The position numbers and the translations under genes were made by a program. Source: Albula goreensis (taxonomy: Eukaryota > Chordata > Actinopteri > Albuliformes > Albulidae). From it: DNA of 64,000 bases. Location: assembly GCA_022829145.1 (NCBI GenBank), contig CM040756.1, positions 676,001 through 740,000 on the forward strand, given 5' to 3'. This document shows, one piece after another, positions 1 through 12,080 of the stretch (the stretch's first letter is position 1; every line of letters begins with the position of its first letter). Below the pieces are notes generated by a model that did no database searches, was not told where the DNA came from, and was given only the letters and a program-made list of their open reading frames with translations.

Positions 1-1
1 C

Positions 2-2020
2 GACCAATCAGAGTCCTCCATGGAAGGGTCACCACATCCAATCCGCGCTATGGAGTTTGAGCCGATCCCTGACCCACAAGACCTGGAGATGGCAGCCAAT
101 CACAGCACAGCTGCAATGGAGCAGAGCAAGCACCATCTCAGCACTATCCATGACCTCAACCATGACCTTGAACAGAAACCCACTCGGCTTTCAGTCTCCA
201 GTGAAGAGTTTGCAGCCAGCAAGCCTGACACAACCATGCCCCCAGGGGATAGCCCATTCCCCGTCAGTGATTGGGCAGATTCACGCTGGGAGCCCCACCC
301 CTCTGGTGTCTGGGACACACCCCCGCATGCAGCCCCACAGGACAAGGCTCCTCCTCTGGGCGGGCTCCTCTCAGACCGGGCCTCAGACCCCGGGTCTGAC
401 CCCGAGCTGTGGAATGACAGCGGTGAGAGCTTCCGGTTCACAGATTCGCCGATGGGCGGGTCAGCACGGGCCAGTGGGCGGAACCTCAGCCTCGCCCAGC
501 AGCTGAAGGACAGCCCCTGGTCCCCGTTCCACCAATCAGAAGCAGCAGAACGGCACCCCAATGAAGACCACCCCAGACCAGAGGAGGCCGAATTTCCCAC
601 AAACCCCATCAAAGGAGAACCCTTAGCGGTACTGGGGGGGAGCCCGGAGCCCACAGAGTACAGCGTGAACCCCGAAATTAGCGACAACAGCCCGGAGCCC
701 ACAGAGTACAGCGTGAACCCCGAAAACACAGCTCTGAACCTTGAAAACATAACACTGAACTCACATAGTACAGGCCCAGGGGTGGACCCCTTCACTGCTG
801 CTCCACCTACAGCGTGGGTTATCTGCACAGACCAGCCCACCGAAAATACAAGCTCAGATTGGGCCGGGTTTGACCCCCCTGCTCCATGGCCCGTAGAATT
901 CGGACAGGCCAGTACTGAGCGAGAAAGCACCAGCGACAGCGACAGCAGCCAGGAGCCCACAGAGTACAGAGTGAACCCCGAAAATAGCGACAGCAGCCAG
1001 GAGCCCACAGAGTACAGAGTGAACCCCAAAAATAGCGACAGCAGCCTGGGGACCACAGAGTACAGAGTGAACCCCGAAAATAGCGACAGCAGCCAGGAGC
1101 CCACAGAGTACAGAGTGAACCCCGAAAATAGCGACAGCAGCCTGGGGACCACAGAGTACAGAGTGAACCCCGAAAGCCCCACACTACAGCCAGACATCAC
1201 AGCACTGAATGCAGAACACCCATCATTGAACCCTGAAGACGAAGCACTGAACCCCAAAAGCATAGAGCCTGGGGTGGAACCCTTCCCTCTCCCCCATCCT
1301 GGCAGGGCAGGAGGTGCACCATGGGTAACCTGCACAGAGCAGCACATGATAACCACAGGCCCAGACTGGGGCGGGTGTGACCCCACTGTGCCTTGGCCCC
1401 CCCAGGAGGGAGGGGCAGCTCTGGGGGAAATGGACTCCACCCCTCTGCAGCCAGCCCCCCCCCCCACAGAGCAGGCCCTGGAGATGGGGTATCCTCTGGA
1501 GTCGGGGTACCCCCTGAAGCCAAGGCGGAGCTTAAGACACGGCACCCTGGGACAGGAAGCAGCAGGGCAGGAGGTGTGGCCTGTAGTGGCAGCTGGGGAT
1601 ATGGCCCCACCCCCACAGGCCCAGCCCAAGCAGGACTGGCGGAGAGAGGGCGTGTTCTTCCAGAGGAAGCGGGCGATGGATAAATTCACCACTGCATCCC
1701 AATCTTCCCCCACCCAACATCTCTGTGGCAGCGTCACCATGGAAACAAGCCACACCCAGAGGACGTCCACATGGCTCTCTCAGGCAGAGGATGGAGACGC
1801 AGGTGTGGCAGGTGAGAATGACCACAACCCTGCGGCGAATGAACATGTCCGCATTACCATGGAAACACTTACCATGGAAACAAGCCACACCCAGAGCACT
1901 TCCACGTGGATTGGACACACCGGCGTGGCAAGTGACAGCGAGGGTGAGAGTGACCCCACGACCTCTGATCATACTTCCTTTGTGTTCAGGAGCTGCCGAG
2001 ATGAGGGCAGCGAAGCCTAA
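2..2020 (+). CDS. C-terminal part of a large low-complexity protein, unrecognised (lrrc66-like by position only)
   Basis: One reading frame stays open from the left edge to a TAA at 2018-2020, so the entry is 5'-partial; the Met at 20 is not necessarily the start. The protein is rich in Pro, Ser, Glu and Thr and looks disordered, with no membrane segment or catalytic motif. It holds a 16-residue repeat around TEYRVNPENSDSS (about residues 205-390). A second in-frame duplication is built on TMETSHTQ (about residues 573-625). Both repeats keep the frame, which favours real coding. The opposite strand also has a long frame (1770-100), which I take as a shadow. A possible AATAAA lies at 2390-2395. 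I do not recognise the family. The gene is tail-to-tail with dcun1d4, the place and orientation that LRRC66 has in human, and LRRC66 has a long unstructured C-terminal tail; this is inference from position, not from similarity. Confidence 0.6.
   Translation, partial: DQSESSMEGSPHPIRAMEFEPIPDPQDLEMAANHSTAAMEQSKHHLSTIHDLNHDLEQKPTRLSVSSEEFAASKPDTTMPPGDSPFPVSDWADSRWEPHPSGVWDTPPHAAPQDKAPPLGGLLSDRASDPGSDPELWNDSGESFRFTDSPMGGSARASGRNLSLAQQLKDSPWSPFHQSEAAERHPNEDHPRPEEAEFPTNPIKGEPLAVLGGSPEPTEYSVNPEISDNSPEPTEYSVNPENTALNLENITLNSHSTGPGVDPFTAAPPTAWVICTDQPTENTSSDWAGFDPPAPWPVEFGQASTERESTSDSDSSQEPTEYRVNPENSDSSQEPTEYRVNPKNSDSSLGTTEYRVNPENSDSSQEPTEYRVNPENSDSSLGTTEYRVNPESPTLQPDITALNAEHPSLNPEDEALNPKSIEPGVEPFPLPHPGRAGGAPWVTCTEQHMITTGPDWGGCDPTVPWPPQEGGAALGEMDSTPLQPAPPPTEQALEMGYPLESGYPLKPRRSLRHGTLGQEAAGQEVWPVVAAGDMAPPPQAQPKQDWRREGVFFQRKRAMDKFTTASQSSPTQHLCGSVTMETSHTQRTSTWLSQAEDGDAGVAGENDHNPAANEHVRITMETLTMETSHTQSTSTWIGHTGVASDSEGESDPTTSDHTSFVFRSCRDEGSEA
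930..1171 (+). repeat. In-frame 48-bp coding tandem repeat
   Basis: About five 48-bp units, each giving 16 residues on the pattern TEYRVNPENSDSS, follow one another without breaking the frame. A diverged pair of related units (TEYSVNPE) lies at about 640-725. The alternation of QEPTEY and LGTTEY units suggests duplication of two-unit blocks. Confidence 0.85.
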
Positions 2021-3637
2021 ACACACCCTAAGATCCACCATCCCCATCCGCAACGTCACAAGCCTGGACCACTGAGGGCACGATCACAGAGCTTTTGACC
2101 ATGACAAACATCATTACGGACAAACCACTGAAACACATTTCAAAAATGAATAGGAGTATTATATGAATTGAATATTTGAAAGTAAGTGAGCGGCTGAACT
2201 GCACACATCCTCCTGCTGCCTTTACGGTCACACATGGATGTCATTCACCACATCCCAGTATGGAACTCCAGCCACTTATGAACACACTGTAAAGTCTGAT
2301 CAAAATGTATTAAGAGTGATCAGAAATACAAAAACAAGTTACAAACACACACACCTGGCCTGGGAGGGAGAAGATTGCATACATGCATAAATAAATGAAC
2401 AAATTAATCATTTGTGTGCCCATTAACTTGCTCATCCTTGCTTTTTTATTTATCGCTGCATCCATTTTAACACACACACACACACACACACACACCTGGT
2501 TGTGCACATGCCATCATTAGTAACCCACAGCAGCCTATGGCTACTCACACATCCCACAATCCCCCGGTAAAAAAAGACAAGTCAGACGGTGGTAGTTAAT
2601 AAACCGCTTTATATTGTCAGATTACAGAGGAAACAGACACTATACAAACACCCATATGTATATACAGCCTAAACAAGGTCACAGTCCTGTGTGACGGTTG
2701 CAGAAACAGTGAGATAGGGGTGTGCACCCTGTTTATTCACTGCAGTCCCCATAACGGCTCTGCGCCCTGCATTTCTCACACAGTCCCACTGAGGTTAGTG
2801 TGTACCCCATGTTTTACACACTTCAGGGGCTGGACAGGCGAGGACGCCCCCCCGGTTTACGCTCTTATGTCCCCCTGGCATCCTTAGGGCACCCCCCCGA
2901 CCGCGAGGGGATACACCATCTTCCAAATGCAGGAGACAAACAATCCAAACAAACAGGGCTGCATCCACTCCCAAAAAAAGGCTGATAGAAAACGGAGTCC
3001 AAAGCAATTGACCAGGGGGATCATTGAAACCAGTGCTGAACTACAACTCCCAGAATCCCCTCTGATCTGACTGACTTTCTGGATAACAAACTTATTTATA
3101 TAGTTAGGTCACAGCTATGCACTGCAGGTGATTTATCCCTGCCCCCCGCTGTTCTGTAGGGAGGTGGTGTGGGTGAGGCTAACTGTGTCCGGGTCCAGTG
3201 AGGTCGGGGTTCAGCTCTGAATGTTTTTCACATTTCATCTCAAATGCATTAAGTCAAAAACTCTGAACATTTATTAAAAAAACAAAAAAAAAAGTTTTCA
3301 ATTTTCAATTTTTTTTTTATCATATTAATACATCAACCAGACAGACAGCAGCTCCAAATGGGACATCCAGTCAGAGGAAAGCTCCTATTAAAATGCCTTG
3401 TCACTCATTGGCTGGGGGAGCAGCCTCCTATAGGCCCCTCCTCCTGGCAGCACAGTGTCTGATCATTCAGCCAGCACAGATCAATACCGCACGCACGCTT
3501 CTCACACACACACGCATCCATCTCACACACGCACTCTTCTCACACACACACACATACGCATCCTTTCTCACACACGCACCCTTCTCACACACACACACGC
3601 ACCCTTCTCACACACACACACACACACACACCACACA

Positions 3638-3670
<33 letters not shown>

Positions 3671-4324
3671 GCGCACTCTCACACACACACGTACGCACCC
3701 CTCTCACACACGCACTCTCACACACACACGCACGCGCACACACAAACAGTACTGTGCTTGTATGTTATTGAGAATGATGAGCAGACTCCAGTGCAGGTAG
3801 GAAACGCTAAAACACAGGAACCCGGTCACACATTCCCTCCCTCCATCAGCCCGGAAAACGCCGGAAATGGAGCCATCACCATGACAATGTCCGACACCCC
3901 ACAGACTCTTAAGACCAAACGTATCAATATCATTTACATTTTTACAAATTCACAATGTTACATTTAAAATGTCATAACACTGGGGAAGAAAAAAAAAACA
4001 GTTAAACCAAGAAAGTCAAAAGCACAAACTTTTCAGACATATTTAAACGGCCTTGGTCACAATTATCTTGAGCAGAAAAAAAAGAAAAGAAAACAGAGCA
4101 GAGAATGGGTTAGGGTTTGGGAGAATGTCCATGCAACAGGGAGAGCCTGCTGAGGGAAACACTGGCCCTCCCTGTGCCTTACCCACAATGCTCCAGGGGA
4201 AGGGGGGGTGGGCAGGGGTGACTGTCAGTGACCGGTGCCCCGCCCCACCCCGCCCGTGTGCGGCTCACTGACCCCAGGCCAGTTTGGGCTCTGCACAGTC
4301 CACACGTTGAGCAGCCGCTGCACA
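2021..4324. other. Intergenic stretch between two convergent genes
   Basis: This interval lies between the stop of the left-edge gene and the stop of dcun1d4, so it should hold both 3' UTRs. AATAAA at 2390-2395 could end the left gene. On the minus strand AATAAA (plus TTTATT at 3270-3275) could end dcun1d4, giving a 3' UTR near 1 kb. Besides the CA microsatellites (2471-2493 and 3498-3745) and A/T tracts near 3280-3320 and 4075-4095, I see no gene here. Confidence 0.5.
3498..3745. repeat. CA-rich microsatellite with CACGCA and CTCT interruptions
   Basis: A 250-bp block of (CA)n broken by CTTCTCACACA and CACGCACCC units. It probably lies in the dcun1d4 3' UTR or just beyond it. The His/Thr-rich frames across it are artefacts. 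Confidence 0.9.
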
Positions 4325-7300
4325 TCAGAGCTGAGACGCCTGCCTGCTCTTATACCACTCTACAAACTCATCCAGCAGAACCGGCCCTGCGGGGACACAC
4401 AGCCGCACAGCGTCTCACACAAACATGCTCAGCCTCTATCTGCACATTATCAATGCAAGTCCATGTGTGTGTGTGTGAGAGTGTGTGTGAGTGTGAGAGT
4501 GTGTGTGCATGTGTGAGTGTTAGTGTGAGTGTTCGTGTGAATGTGTGTGCGAGTGTGTATGTGTGAGTGTGTGTGCATGTGTGCGTTAGTGTGAGAGTGT
4601 GTATGTGTGACTGTGTGTGAGAGTGTGTGTCTGTGTTTGTGTGTGTGTCTGTTTGTGTGTGAGTGTGTGTCTGTGTGTGTGTTAGTGTGTGTCTGTGAGC
4701 GTGTGTGTGTTAGTGTTAGAGTGTGTATGTGTGAGTGTGTATGTTAGTGTGAGAGTGTGTGTGTTTGTGTGAATGTGTCTCTGTGAGAGTGTGTGTCTGT
4801 GTCTGTGTTTGCGTGTGAGAGTGTGTGTCTGCGTGTGTGTGCGTGCGAGTGTGTGTCTGCCTGTGTGTGTGTGAGTGTGTGTGTGTGAGTGTGTATGTTT
4901 GTGTGAGTGTGTGTGTGTGCGAGTGTGTATGTTTGCGTGTGAGAGTGTGTGTGTGCGTGTGTGTGTGTGAGATGTGTGTGTGCTGTGTTTGTGTGTGTGA
5001 GAGTGTGTGTGTGCCTGTGTGTGTGTGTGTGTGTGAGTCTGTATGTTTGTGTGTGAGTGTGTGTGTGCCTGTGTGTGTGTGTGAGAGTGTGTGTGTGCCT
5101 GTGTGTGTGTGTGAGTCTGTATGTTTGTGTGAGAGTGTGTGTGTCTGTGTTTGTGTGTGTGAGTGTGTGTGTGCCTGTGTGTGTGTGTGTGTGTGTGTGT
5201 GTGAGAGTATATATTCACTCACAGGCACCGTCCTCATCATAGTTGCTCAGGTCCAGGTTTATGGTTCTGCTGAACTCCAGCACGTTGCACCACTGGTCCT
5301 TATTTATCACTTTGTACTTAGACTGCTGCACAGCACAACACAGACAGAGGGAGAGGGAGACAGGACTCAGGGCAGTGCAAGTTTACTGCAGTGCAAGTTT
5401 ACTGTGATGGTGCACCCATGAGGACTAACCCTAACCCCAACCCCTAACCCCAACACCCAACCCTTAACGCCAACCCTAACCCCTAACCCCAACCCTAAAC
5501 GCCAACCCTAACCCCTAACGCCAACCCCCAACCCTAACTCCAACCCCAACCCTAACCCCTACCGCCAACCCCAACACCTAACCCTAACCCCAACCCCCCT
5601 AACCCCCTAACCCCAACCCTAAACGCCAACCCTAACCCCTAACGCCAACCCCCAACCCTAACTCCAACCCCAACCCTAACACCAACCCCAACCCCAACAC
5701 CCAACCCCTAACCCCAACACCCAACCCCTACCGCCAACCCTAACCCCTAACCCCAACACCTACCGCCAACCCCAACCCCAACCCCTAACCCCAACACCTA
5801 ACCCCAACACCCAACCCCAACCGCCAACCCTAACCCCTAACCCCAACACCTACCGCCAACCCCAACCCTAACCCCAACCCCTAACCCCAACACCAACACC
5901 CAACCCCTACAGCCAACCCTAACCCCTAACCCCAACCCCTAACCCCAACACCAACACCCAACCCCTACCGCCAACCCCCAACCCCGTTACACACATTTAT
6001 TTATCCTTTATTTTACCAGGAATGATCCTGTTGAGTTCAAAAACCTACATGGCCAAAACAGCAGTGTGTTTATCTGCCCAAACCCGGTGTGTTTATCTGC
6101 CCAAACCCGGTGTGCCGCACAGCCGTGTGCCATTGTACCTCCAGAAACTGATTAAACACAGGGAACAGTGGCCATGTCTTCCCCAGCAGCAATCCCAGCA
6201 TGCACTTGGCAGTGTTAAGGTCTAAGCTCCTTTGGTCCTTCTCCTGCAAAGACCAGAAGATGGAGTCAAAGACCGAGTCACAGACGGGGTCAAATTGAGA
6301 CAAAGGACCAGATCAGCCCTGTGCATCAGTGGTCAGTGTGAAGCAGAGGGAGGCAGTTTAAAGGGTTCACGGATCAGGGCTCAAATGGTGCAGGTTGGTT
6401 CCCATGGAAACACTCACCCGTGCAAAGTCGAACGCATATCTGTAGATGAGCTTGAAATTGGAGGACTCGTTCAGCACAGATCTGAGATAATCCAAGCTGT
6501 TCCTGAGCTTCTCTGTGGAGTCACACCTGCAAAGAGACAGCCTGTCATTCTGCCTCTGACCACCAGGGGGCAGTGGGACTGGATCACTGCCACTATGACC
6601 CATCTCTCAGAACTGGTGTGAATGAAATTAAAAAGTGAACCATGTGTTTATTTCCTCACATGCCCCGTGATGTCACAACATTCCCAGAACCCCCTGTGTG
6701 AGCCAGCAGTGGGGTACGGCGCGAGGCACTGATCTCGCGCATGAGCTGAGGCTGCTGTCACCATGGAAACGGGGGGAGGCAGGGGACTTACTGTAGTGAG
6801 CCCATTCCTTTCAGCCACTCTTGTAGTGTGAAGTACCCCATACTCTGAGCCTCCAGCTTCCAAGCTAGAACCAGCATCACCACCTGCCGGGCCAATCACA
6901 TGAGAGCAACATCACTACCAAGCCAATCACTCGGGAGCAACATCACTGCCAAACCAATCACAAAACAGCGATATTACTGTCCAATCACAGATTTCACTGT
7001 CTGCTAACCACAATAAAAGGATTTCACCATCAGCCAGTCAGTAAATAGTGACATCACAAACAAAATTATGCACAACACCAGAATTAATTCACTCAAATCA
7101 CACCAGAGTGGGACTTTGCGTGGCGCAATAGCCGTGATTTATAATTTAGCGCAGTAGTGTCAGTGTGTCTGTAGTGAGCTCACATTCTCTGGCTCCACTC
7201 CGATATCCTCACAGAACTTCTCCATTCCCTCTGGCCCAACCACATCATCACATCCTGCAGGGGAAATTCAGAGAGATAAACCCGCTCCTTCGCAAACCAA

Positions 7301-10300
7301 CCATTCCAGTGTCAATAGCCGCCCCATTTCAATCCCCGCCCCTGGGGGATGTACTCCAAGCCCACTGCACTGCAAACCTTGACACTTTCTCCCAATCTTA
7401 TCTCAGAACCTCACCTGCATATTCATAAAACCACTCCAGACATCGTTTGCTGGAGAACACGTCTTCGTTTTTGATCCGAGAGGCTTCGTTTTTTCTGTAC
7501 ATGCTGCGCAAACACAAACATGTGAGTCCACATTCACATGATGACACTACCTGGGGTCAGGTGACCTGTAGGGCACAGGTGATTGGCGGTACCTGTCTGG
7601 GCGGCTCTTCTTGGCAGAAAGGTCATCCCCAGCAGTGGGTCTCCTCTTTTTCCTGGGGGGCATGGCTCTGGAGCAGCAGGGGGAGGGGCTGCAGGAGCGG
7701 AGGGAGTCTGGAGGACAGAGAGTACACACTGCCCTTACACGCACAAACACACACACACACACACACTGCCCTTATACACACACACACACACACACAGCCC
7801 TTACACACACACAAACACACACACACTGCCCTTACACACACACAAACACGCAAACACTGCCCTTACACACACACAAACACACACACACACACAAAGCCCT
7901 TACACACACACAAACACACACACACTGCCCATGCATGTGTATACATTCACATCATAAACCTTTTGGGTTTAGAATCATACGGGGTTACCTGCTGAGTGAG
8001 AGTCCTGTCCAATATCTTCTGTCAGGTTCTGTGGGGGGGGAGTGAGTGCGCATTACCATCCCTGAACTGTGTCCAGCTATATACCCACACTGCATTGGAT
8101 TCACCCATTCAGCCACACTGCACTTCAGCGCAGCTGCAGCACAGCTTACTGCTCCTCTAAGACACTAAGCAGAATGTAGCTGGTGTGAGATCTGCATTGT
8201 GGAAAGAAGGGAGGGCAAATGGTCACATGACCCAAGGAGCTGCACATGTATGACCTGGATAAGCATCCATGGGCTTAAATCACTTGCTCACTGGTGCCCC
8301 CTGGTGCATCTGTAGCAAAGCAGCACTCAAGAGTCTCCCCCAGTTGCAACATCAGATGACTATCAATCTGCCCAACACCCACTTACTCTACTCTCCACAG
8401 TTAGTGCTCACATGCAGATGGAGAATATTAGTCTTGGTTCTCAGCTTATAAGGGTCTTCCAGACCAGCAGAGGATGCTGAACGATCCCAAAGACACACAG
8501 ATATCCCACCTTAAGCATAGGTCAACCTGCTAAATCATCCCCATACGAGCCAACCACACAAGCCCCTGATATGAGCCCCCCATGCTAGCCCCTTGTGTTA
8601 GCCACTCATATTAACACTGTATTTTAACCCACCACATTAGCCCCCATGCTAGCCCAAAATATTAGCTGGTGTGCTAAACCCTCTCAGCAGCCTCCCATGC
8701 TAGCCCAGGTCATTACCAGTCTGTTGAGTGTGTGGTAGATCTTGTGGATGCTGGCCAGTGTAGACAGGTGAGAGTTCAGCTGAAAATCTACAAGACAAAG
8801 AAAAAAACATCTCAGAATTTACTTTCATCATTTCTTTAAATTACATTTTAATGTTTTTTATCCTTTTTCCCCAAAAGTATCTCAATTCCAGCAACTTCTG
8901 CGGTCAAGAGTGTACAAACAAGTGTTTGCTCGCCTGTAAAATATTAAATGTCAGCTGCCACTTCTCACACCACAGCCAGACATGGAACCGGAGCAGTGCC
9001 TTAACAGGATGCAGACCGTGGGTTCCATCCACACACTGGAGCAGTGCCTTAACAGGATGCAGACCGTGGGGCCCATCCACACACTGGAACAGTGCCTTAA
9101 CAGGATGCAGACCGTGGGGCCCATCCACACACTGGAACAGTGCCTTAACAGGATGCAGGATCCACACACTGAACAGTGCCTTAACAGGATGGACCCCCAT
9201 CCACACACTGGAGCAGTGCCTTAACAGGATGCAGACCGTGGGGCCCATCCACACACTGGAGCAGTGCCTTAACAGGATGCAGACTGTGGGGCCCATCCAC
9301 ACACTGGAGCAGTGCCTTAACAGGATGCAGACCGTGGGGCCCATCCACACACTGGAGCAGTGCCTTAACAGGATGCAGACCGTGGGGCCCATCCACACAC
9401 TGGAGCAGTGCCTTAACAGGATGCAGACCGTGGGGGCCCATCCACACACTGGAGCAGTGCCTTAACAGGATGCAGACCGTGGGGCCCATCCCCACACTGG
9501 AGCAGTGCCTTAACAGGATGCAGACCGTGGGGCCCATCCACACACTGGAGCGGTGTCTTAACAGGATGCAGACCGTGGGGCCCATCCACACACTGGAGCA
9601 GTGCCTTAACAGGATGCAGACAGGGGCCCATCCACACACTGGAGCAGTGGGATGCAGACCGTGGGGCCCATCCACAGTGCCACCCTGCAGGCTGGCACAA
9701 TCCTGGCTGTAGCATTTTCCTGAGGGGAGGGGGGATACGGTCTATATGGGTGCCATGGCCTCAGCGAGCAGGCACAGATCTTCAGGGTGTGTGCTTTCTG
9801 CTTGGCCAGCTGCTAATGATGCACACTCCTCGGAAACAAAACCCCATGGAGCATGTGCTTCTGAGGAAGCTAATCCTAATGGCATACAGTCACATTTGCA
9901 GGCCTGTCCCAATCTCTGCACCTACTTGAATTCATTTTGTATTTGCTCAACAGAAATATATACAGTTTATACATCTGCATAACCACAAAACCTATTTGAA
10001 CTGATGCAAGTTCTAGTGAAAGTGGGCCACGGTATGCATATTCCGTGCGCTCGTGCGTGTATGTGCGTGCGCGTGTATGAGAGAAACGTGGAATCGCGCA
10101 GGATCTTCACTAGCATTTGCCCCAAATACAGCATGTCTGTTTTCGGAGTTTTAGCGCATGAACAACACGTATGGCACTATACAAACGTAAACTGCACACA
10201 GAATCGTCTACCTCACGATCCAAAACTGCCTGAACGCAACTACGAATACCAGCTCTGTACTATTCTGTTTTCTATTCGCTCTCACACGGCCTGTCTCCAC

Positions 10301-10889
10301 CCCGCTCCGGTACCTGGTGCTGGGTCTATTTCGCTATCAGACAAGCATATGTATTTAAGAAGATAGCTCAGCAGCAGCCTACAGCAAACGTGAAGACATA
10401 GAATCGCATAAATTCAAATGACATAGAAAACATTAAATATGCAATTGACTGTACTTTTCAATAAACCTTATTCATGGACGCAAATTTCACGCACGTTATA
10501 TGTAAGCCAAATAAGCTTCTGGTGCCAAAACAACATCTCGGATCAAGTGGTTCGGGAATTGCACAAAAATTGCAAATAGCACAACCCATCCTGAACTTCG
10601 CAATTTAGCATTTTTAAATCTCGTTTTCAAATGGATGAGGAAGAAACAGTTAATCTTAAAGTGTACCAAACTCCACGGTGCTAGTTACACTGCTACAGAA
10701 CACACTGACAAGTTGCACCGAGTTTACAAAGTATCTAGAGAGTAGGAAGGGACCTGGGGGTTGTAGTCCAAACAATTACGCCTCGTTTTTCTTTTAACCA
10801 GGATCTAGCAGAACGAACTACACTTCCCACAATTAAAACAAATTTATTCAGCTCCCTCTCCTGATACTCACCCCAACGGACGAATGCAT
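4325..10889 (-). CDS. dcun1d4: DCN1-like protein 4 (cullin neddylation co-factor)
   Basis: Coding exons, in transcript order: 10889-10872 (tentative start, MHSSVG), 8779-8717 (or from 8787), 8028-7989, 7707-7593, 7503-7415, 7254-7184, 6883-6792, 6526-6418, 6243-6139, 5325-5223 and 4386-4325 (TGA at 4327-4325). All later junctions are GT-AG and agree in phase, giving about 288 residues against about 292 in human DCUN1D4. The N-terminal part has the basic nuclear-localisation-type cluster PPRKKRRP and a second KKSR. The PONY domain follows ([18 protein letters not shown] through the C-terminus). Of the family DAD patch that contacts cullin, Asp (KDQW), Ala (GAWP) and Asp (LLDEF) are present with the expected 24- and 6-residue spacing. 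Known family role: promotes NEDD8 transfer from its E2 to cullins, in the nucleus for this paralogue. Exon 1 is the only weak point. Confidence 0.93.
4457..5210. repeat. Compound TG/TGAG microsatellite filling the last dcun1d4 intron
   Basis: About 750 bp of (TG)n broken by GAGTGT, TGCCTG and TTTGTG words. It takes up about nine tenths of the 836-bp intron between the last two coding exons of dcun1d4. Alternating purine-pyrimidine tracts of this length can adopt Z-DNA; that is general knowledge, not shown here. Confidence 0.95.
5411..5990. repeat. Degenerate telomere-like CCCTAA/CCCCAA array
   Basis: About 580 bp made of CCCTAA, CCCCTAA, CCCCAA and CGCCAA words, with no fixed period. It lies in the dcun1d4 intron between the exons at 6139-6243 and 5223-5325. 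The first copies at 5413-5427 are true CTAACCCTAACC. It resembles a decayed interstitial telomeric tract, but expansion of a simple C-rich word is equally possible. Confidence 0.85.
6560..6574 (+). promoter_or_regulatory. CTCF core motif match
   Basis: CCACCAGGGGGCAGT agrees at every position with the published core CCASYAGRKGGCRSY. It lies 33 bp beyond the 5' end of dcun1d4 exon 6526-6418, inside the intron. A motif match alone does not show binding. Confidence 0.4.
7733..7930. repeat. CA-rich minisatellite with CTGCCCTTA words
   Basis: Roughly six units of about 30-36 bp, each a CA tract plus CTGCCCTTACA or AGCCCTTACA. It lies in the dcun1d4 intron between exons 8028-7989 and 7707-7593. 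Confidence 0.9.
8986..9680. repeat. 48-bp minisatellite in dcun1d4 intron 1
   Basis: About fourteen units with the words GGAGCAGTGCC, TTAACAGGATGCAGACC and GTGGGGCCCATCC; the period measured between the first two copies (8990 and 9038) is 48 bp. Some units near 9150-9190 and 9620-9680 are shortened. As 48 is a multiple of three, both strands show long repetitive frames that are not genes. Confidence 0.95.
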
Positions 10890-11639
10890 TTTGGATTGTT
10901 ACAGAAATCTTAGGACGTTAAATAAAAACTGGCTTACGTGCAAAGCAAAAGCATCATTTCTCTTTTCAATGCAAGTGACGCGTTTGGACAAGTACTGCGT
11001 TCACAGAGAAAGAAATACATATATTTTATAAAACTGCGTCACAATTTCCATCCAGTGCAACTGTCTGCAGTTTCCTCGAAAACTGACCCATTTACGTTAT
11101 GAAACAGCAGTAGCGTTTGTCTTGTATAAGCTACATAAGGTATGCGTTATTCACAGCCGTTTTAGGCACAAAAATAGTAGTTTTCTCTTAGGCGAAATAC
11201 AGCTGCTTCCAATACGCTAGTTTGGCTAGCCAGCTACATTTTAACTGATCCTTACATAATGTAGCTCCACCGTATAACCGTTCATTAAAGGAAAAAAGTG
11301 AATTTATTCGTCCATTCCGTGTTTCTCCCGTTAGCTAGCTAACTGCATCACAAAAAGACAGTACAGACAGGTACTAGTACAAAGAGGGTAGCAATAGAAC
11401 AGATTTTCCGATTTGTATTTAGCTGGCAAGCTAGCCAGTCAGATCTAGAATTATGCATATTTCGCAGAGAGGAAATATGTACAGACAAATTGCATTAAGA
11501 AAGAGCGTCCCGCTGCAGGTTAATACTCAGCTGAAGTAGTCAACATTACGGCAAACACCACATCCAACGAGACAACCACTTACTTGCCGCATTAGAGTGC
11601 ATTTTTTACCAGAACACTGTCTGTGACTCGTTTCTCTGC

Positions 11640-12070
11640 GAATCTGCAGACCGGCCAGTGGGCGTGACCCGTCAACATTACACACACCTACAAGTGATTT
11701 AGGTGGATGAGAGGCACTAGAGCCCCGCCCCAACAGCCTTATGATAGGATATATTTTGTGTTAATCACGCTTGCTGGAGACAAAGGAGATAGGTCCTCCT
11801 ACTGTAGAACGTGACAGGTCAAAGTTGCAGCAAAGGCCAGCCCACCGACTTGGTTCATTGGTTACTGAACTTACCATATACATCAATTATGAGAGATTCC
11901 TCGTGCAAAATGAAAACCAGCCCACGATGAAACTTGATTGGACAACACGCCTCCTGAGCTCCGCCCGTCTTGTTTTTTTCAATGGCGAAAAAGCCCTTCT
12001 ATCACACTCATTATCAGGTCGGTGAAACGCGATTGGGGCGGGTGACAAGTTGTTTACGGTAGGGCGGGAT
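11640..12070 (-). promoter_or_regulatory. Candidate dcun1d4 promoter region
   Basis: Three CCAAT boxes on the minus strand (plus-strand ATTGG at 11857, 11937 and 12032) and GC boxes at 11961, 12035 and 12062 are clustered here. This is upstream of the presumed first dcun1d4 coding exon at 10889. No TATA box is evident. The transcription start cannot be placed from sequence alone, and a non-coding first exon may lie between here and 10890. Confidence 0.4.
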
Positions 12071-12080
12071 CAGTCCCGTA

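Noticed and set aside
100-1770. 556-codon minus frame opposite the left-edge gene
   Set aside because: A shadow of the GC-rich plus frame; the plus frame has the in-frame repeats and a plausible 3' end.
3393-5421. His/Thr- and Cys/Val-rich open frames
   Set aside because: Translations of CA/TG microsatellites. The real exons of dcun1d4 in this interval are on the minus strand.
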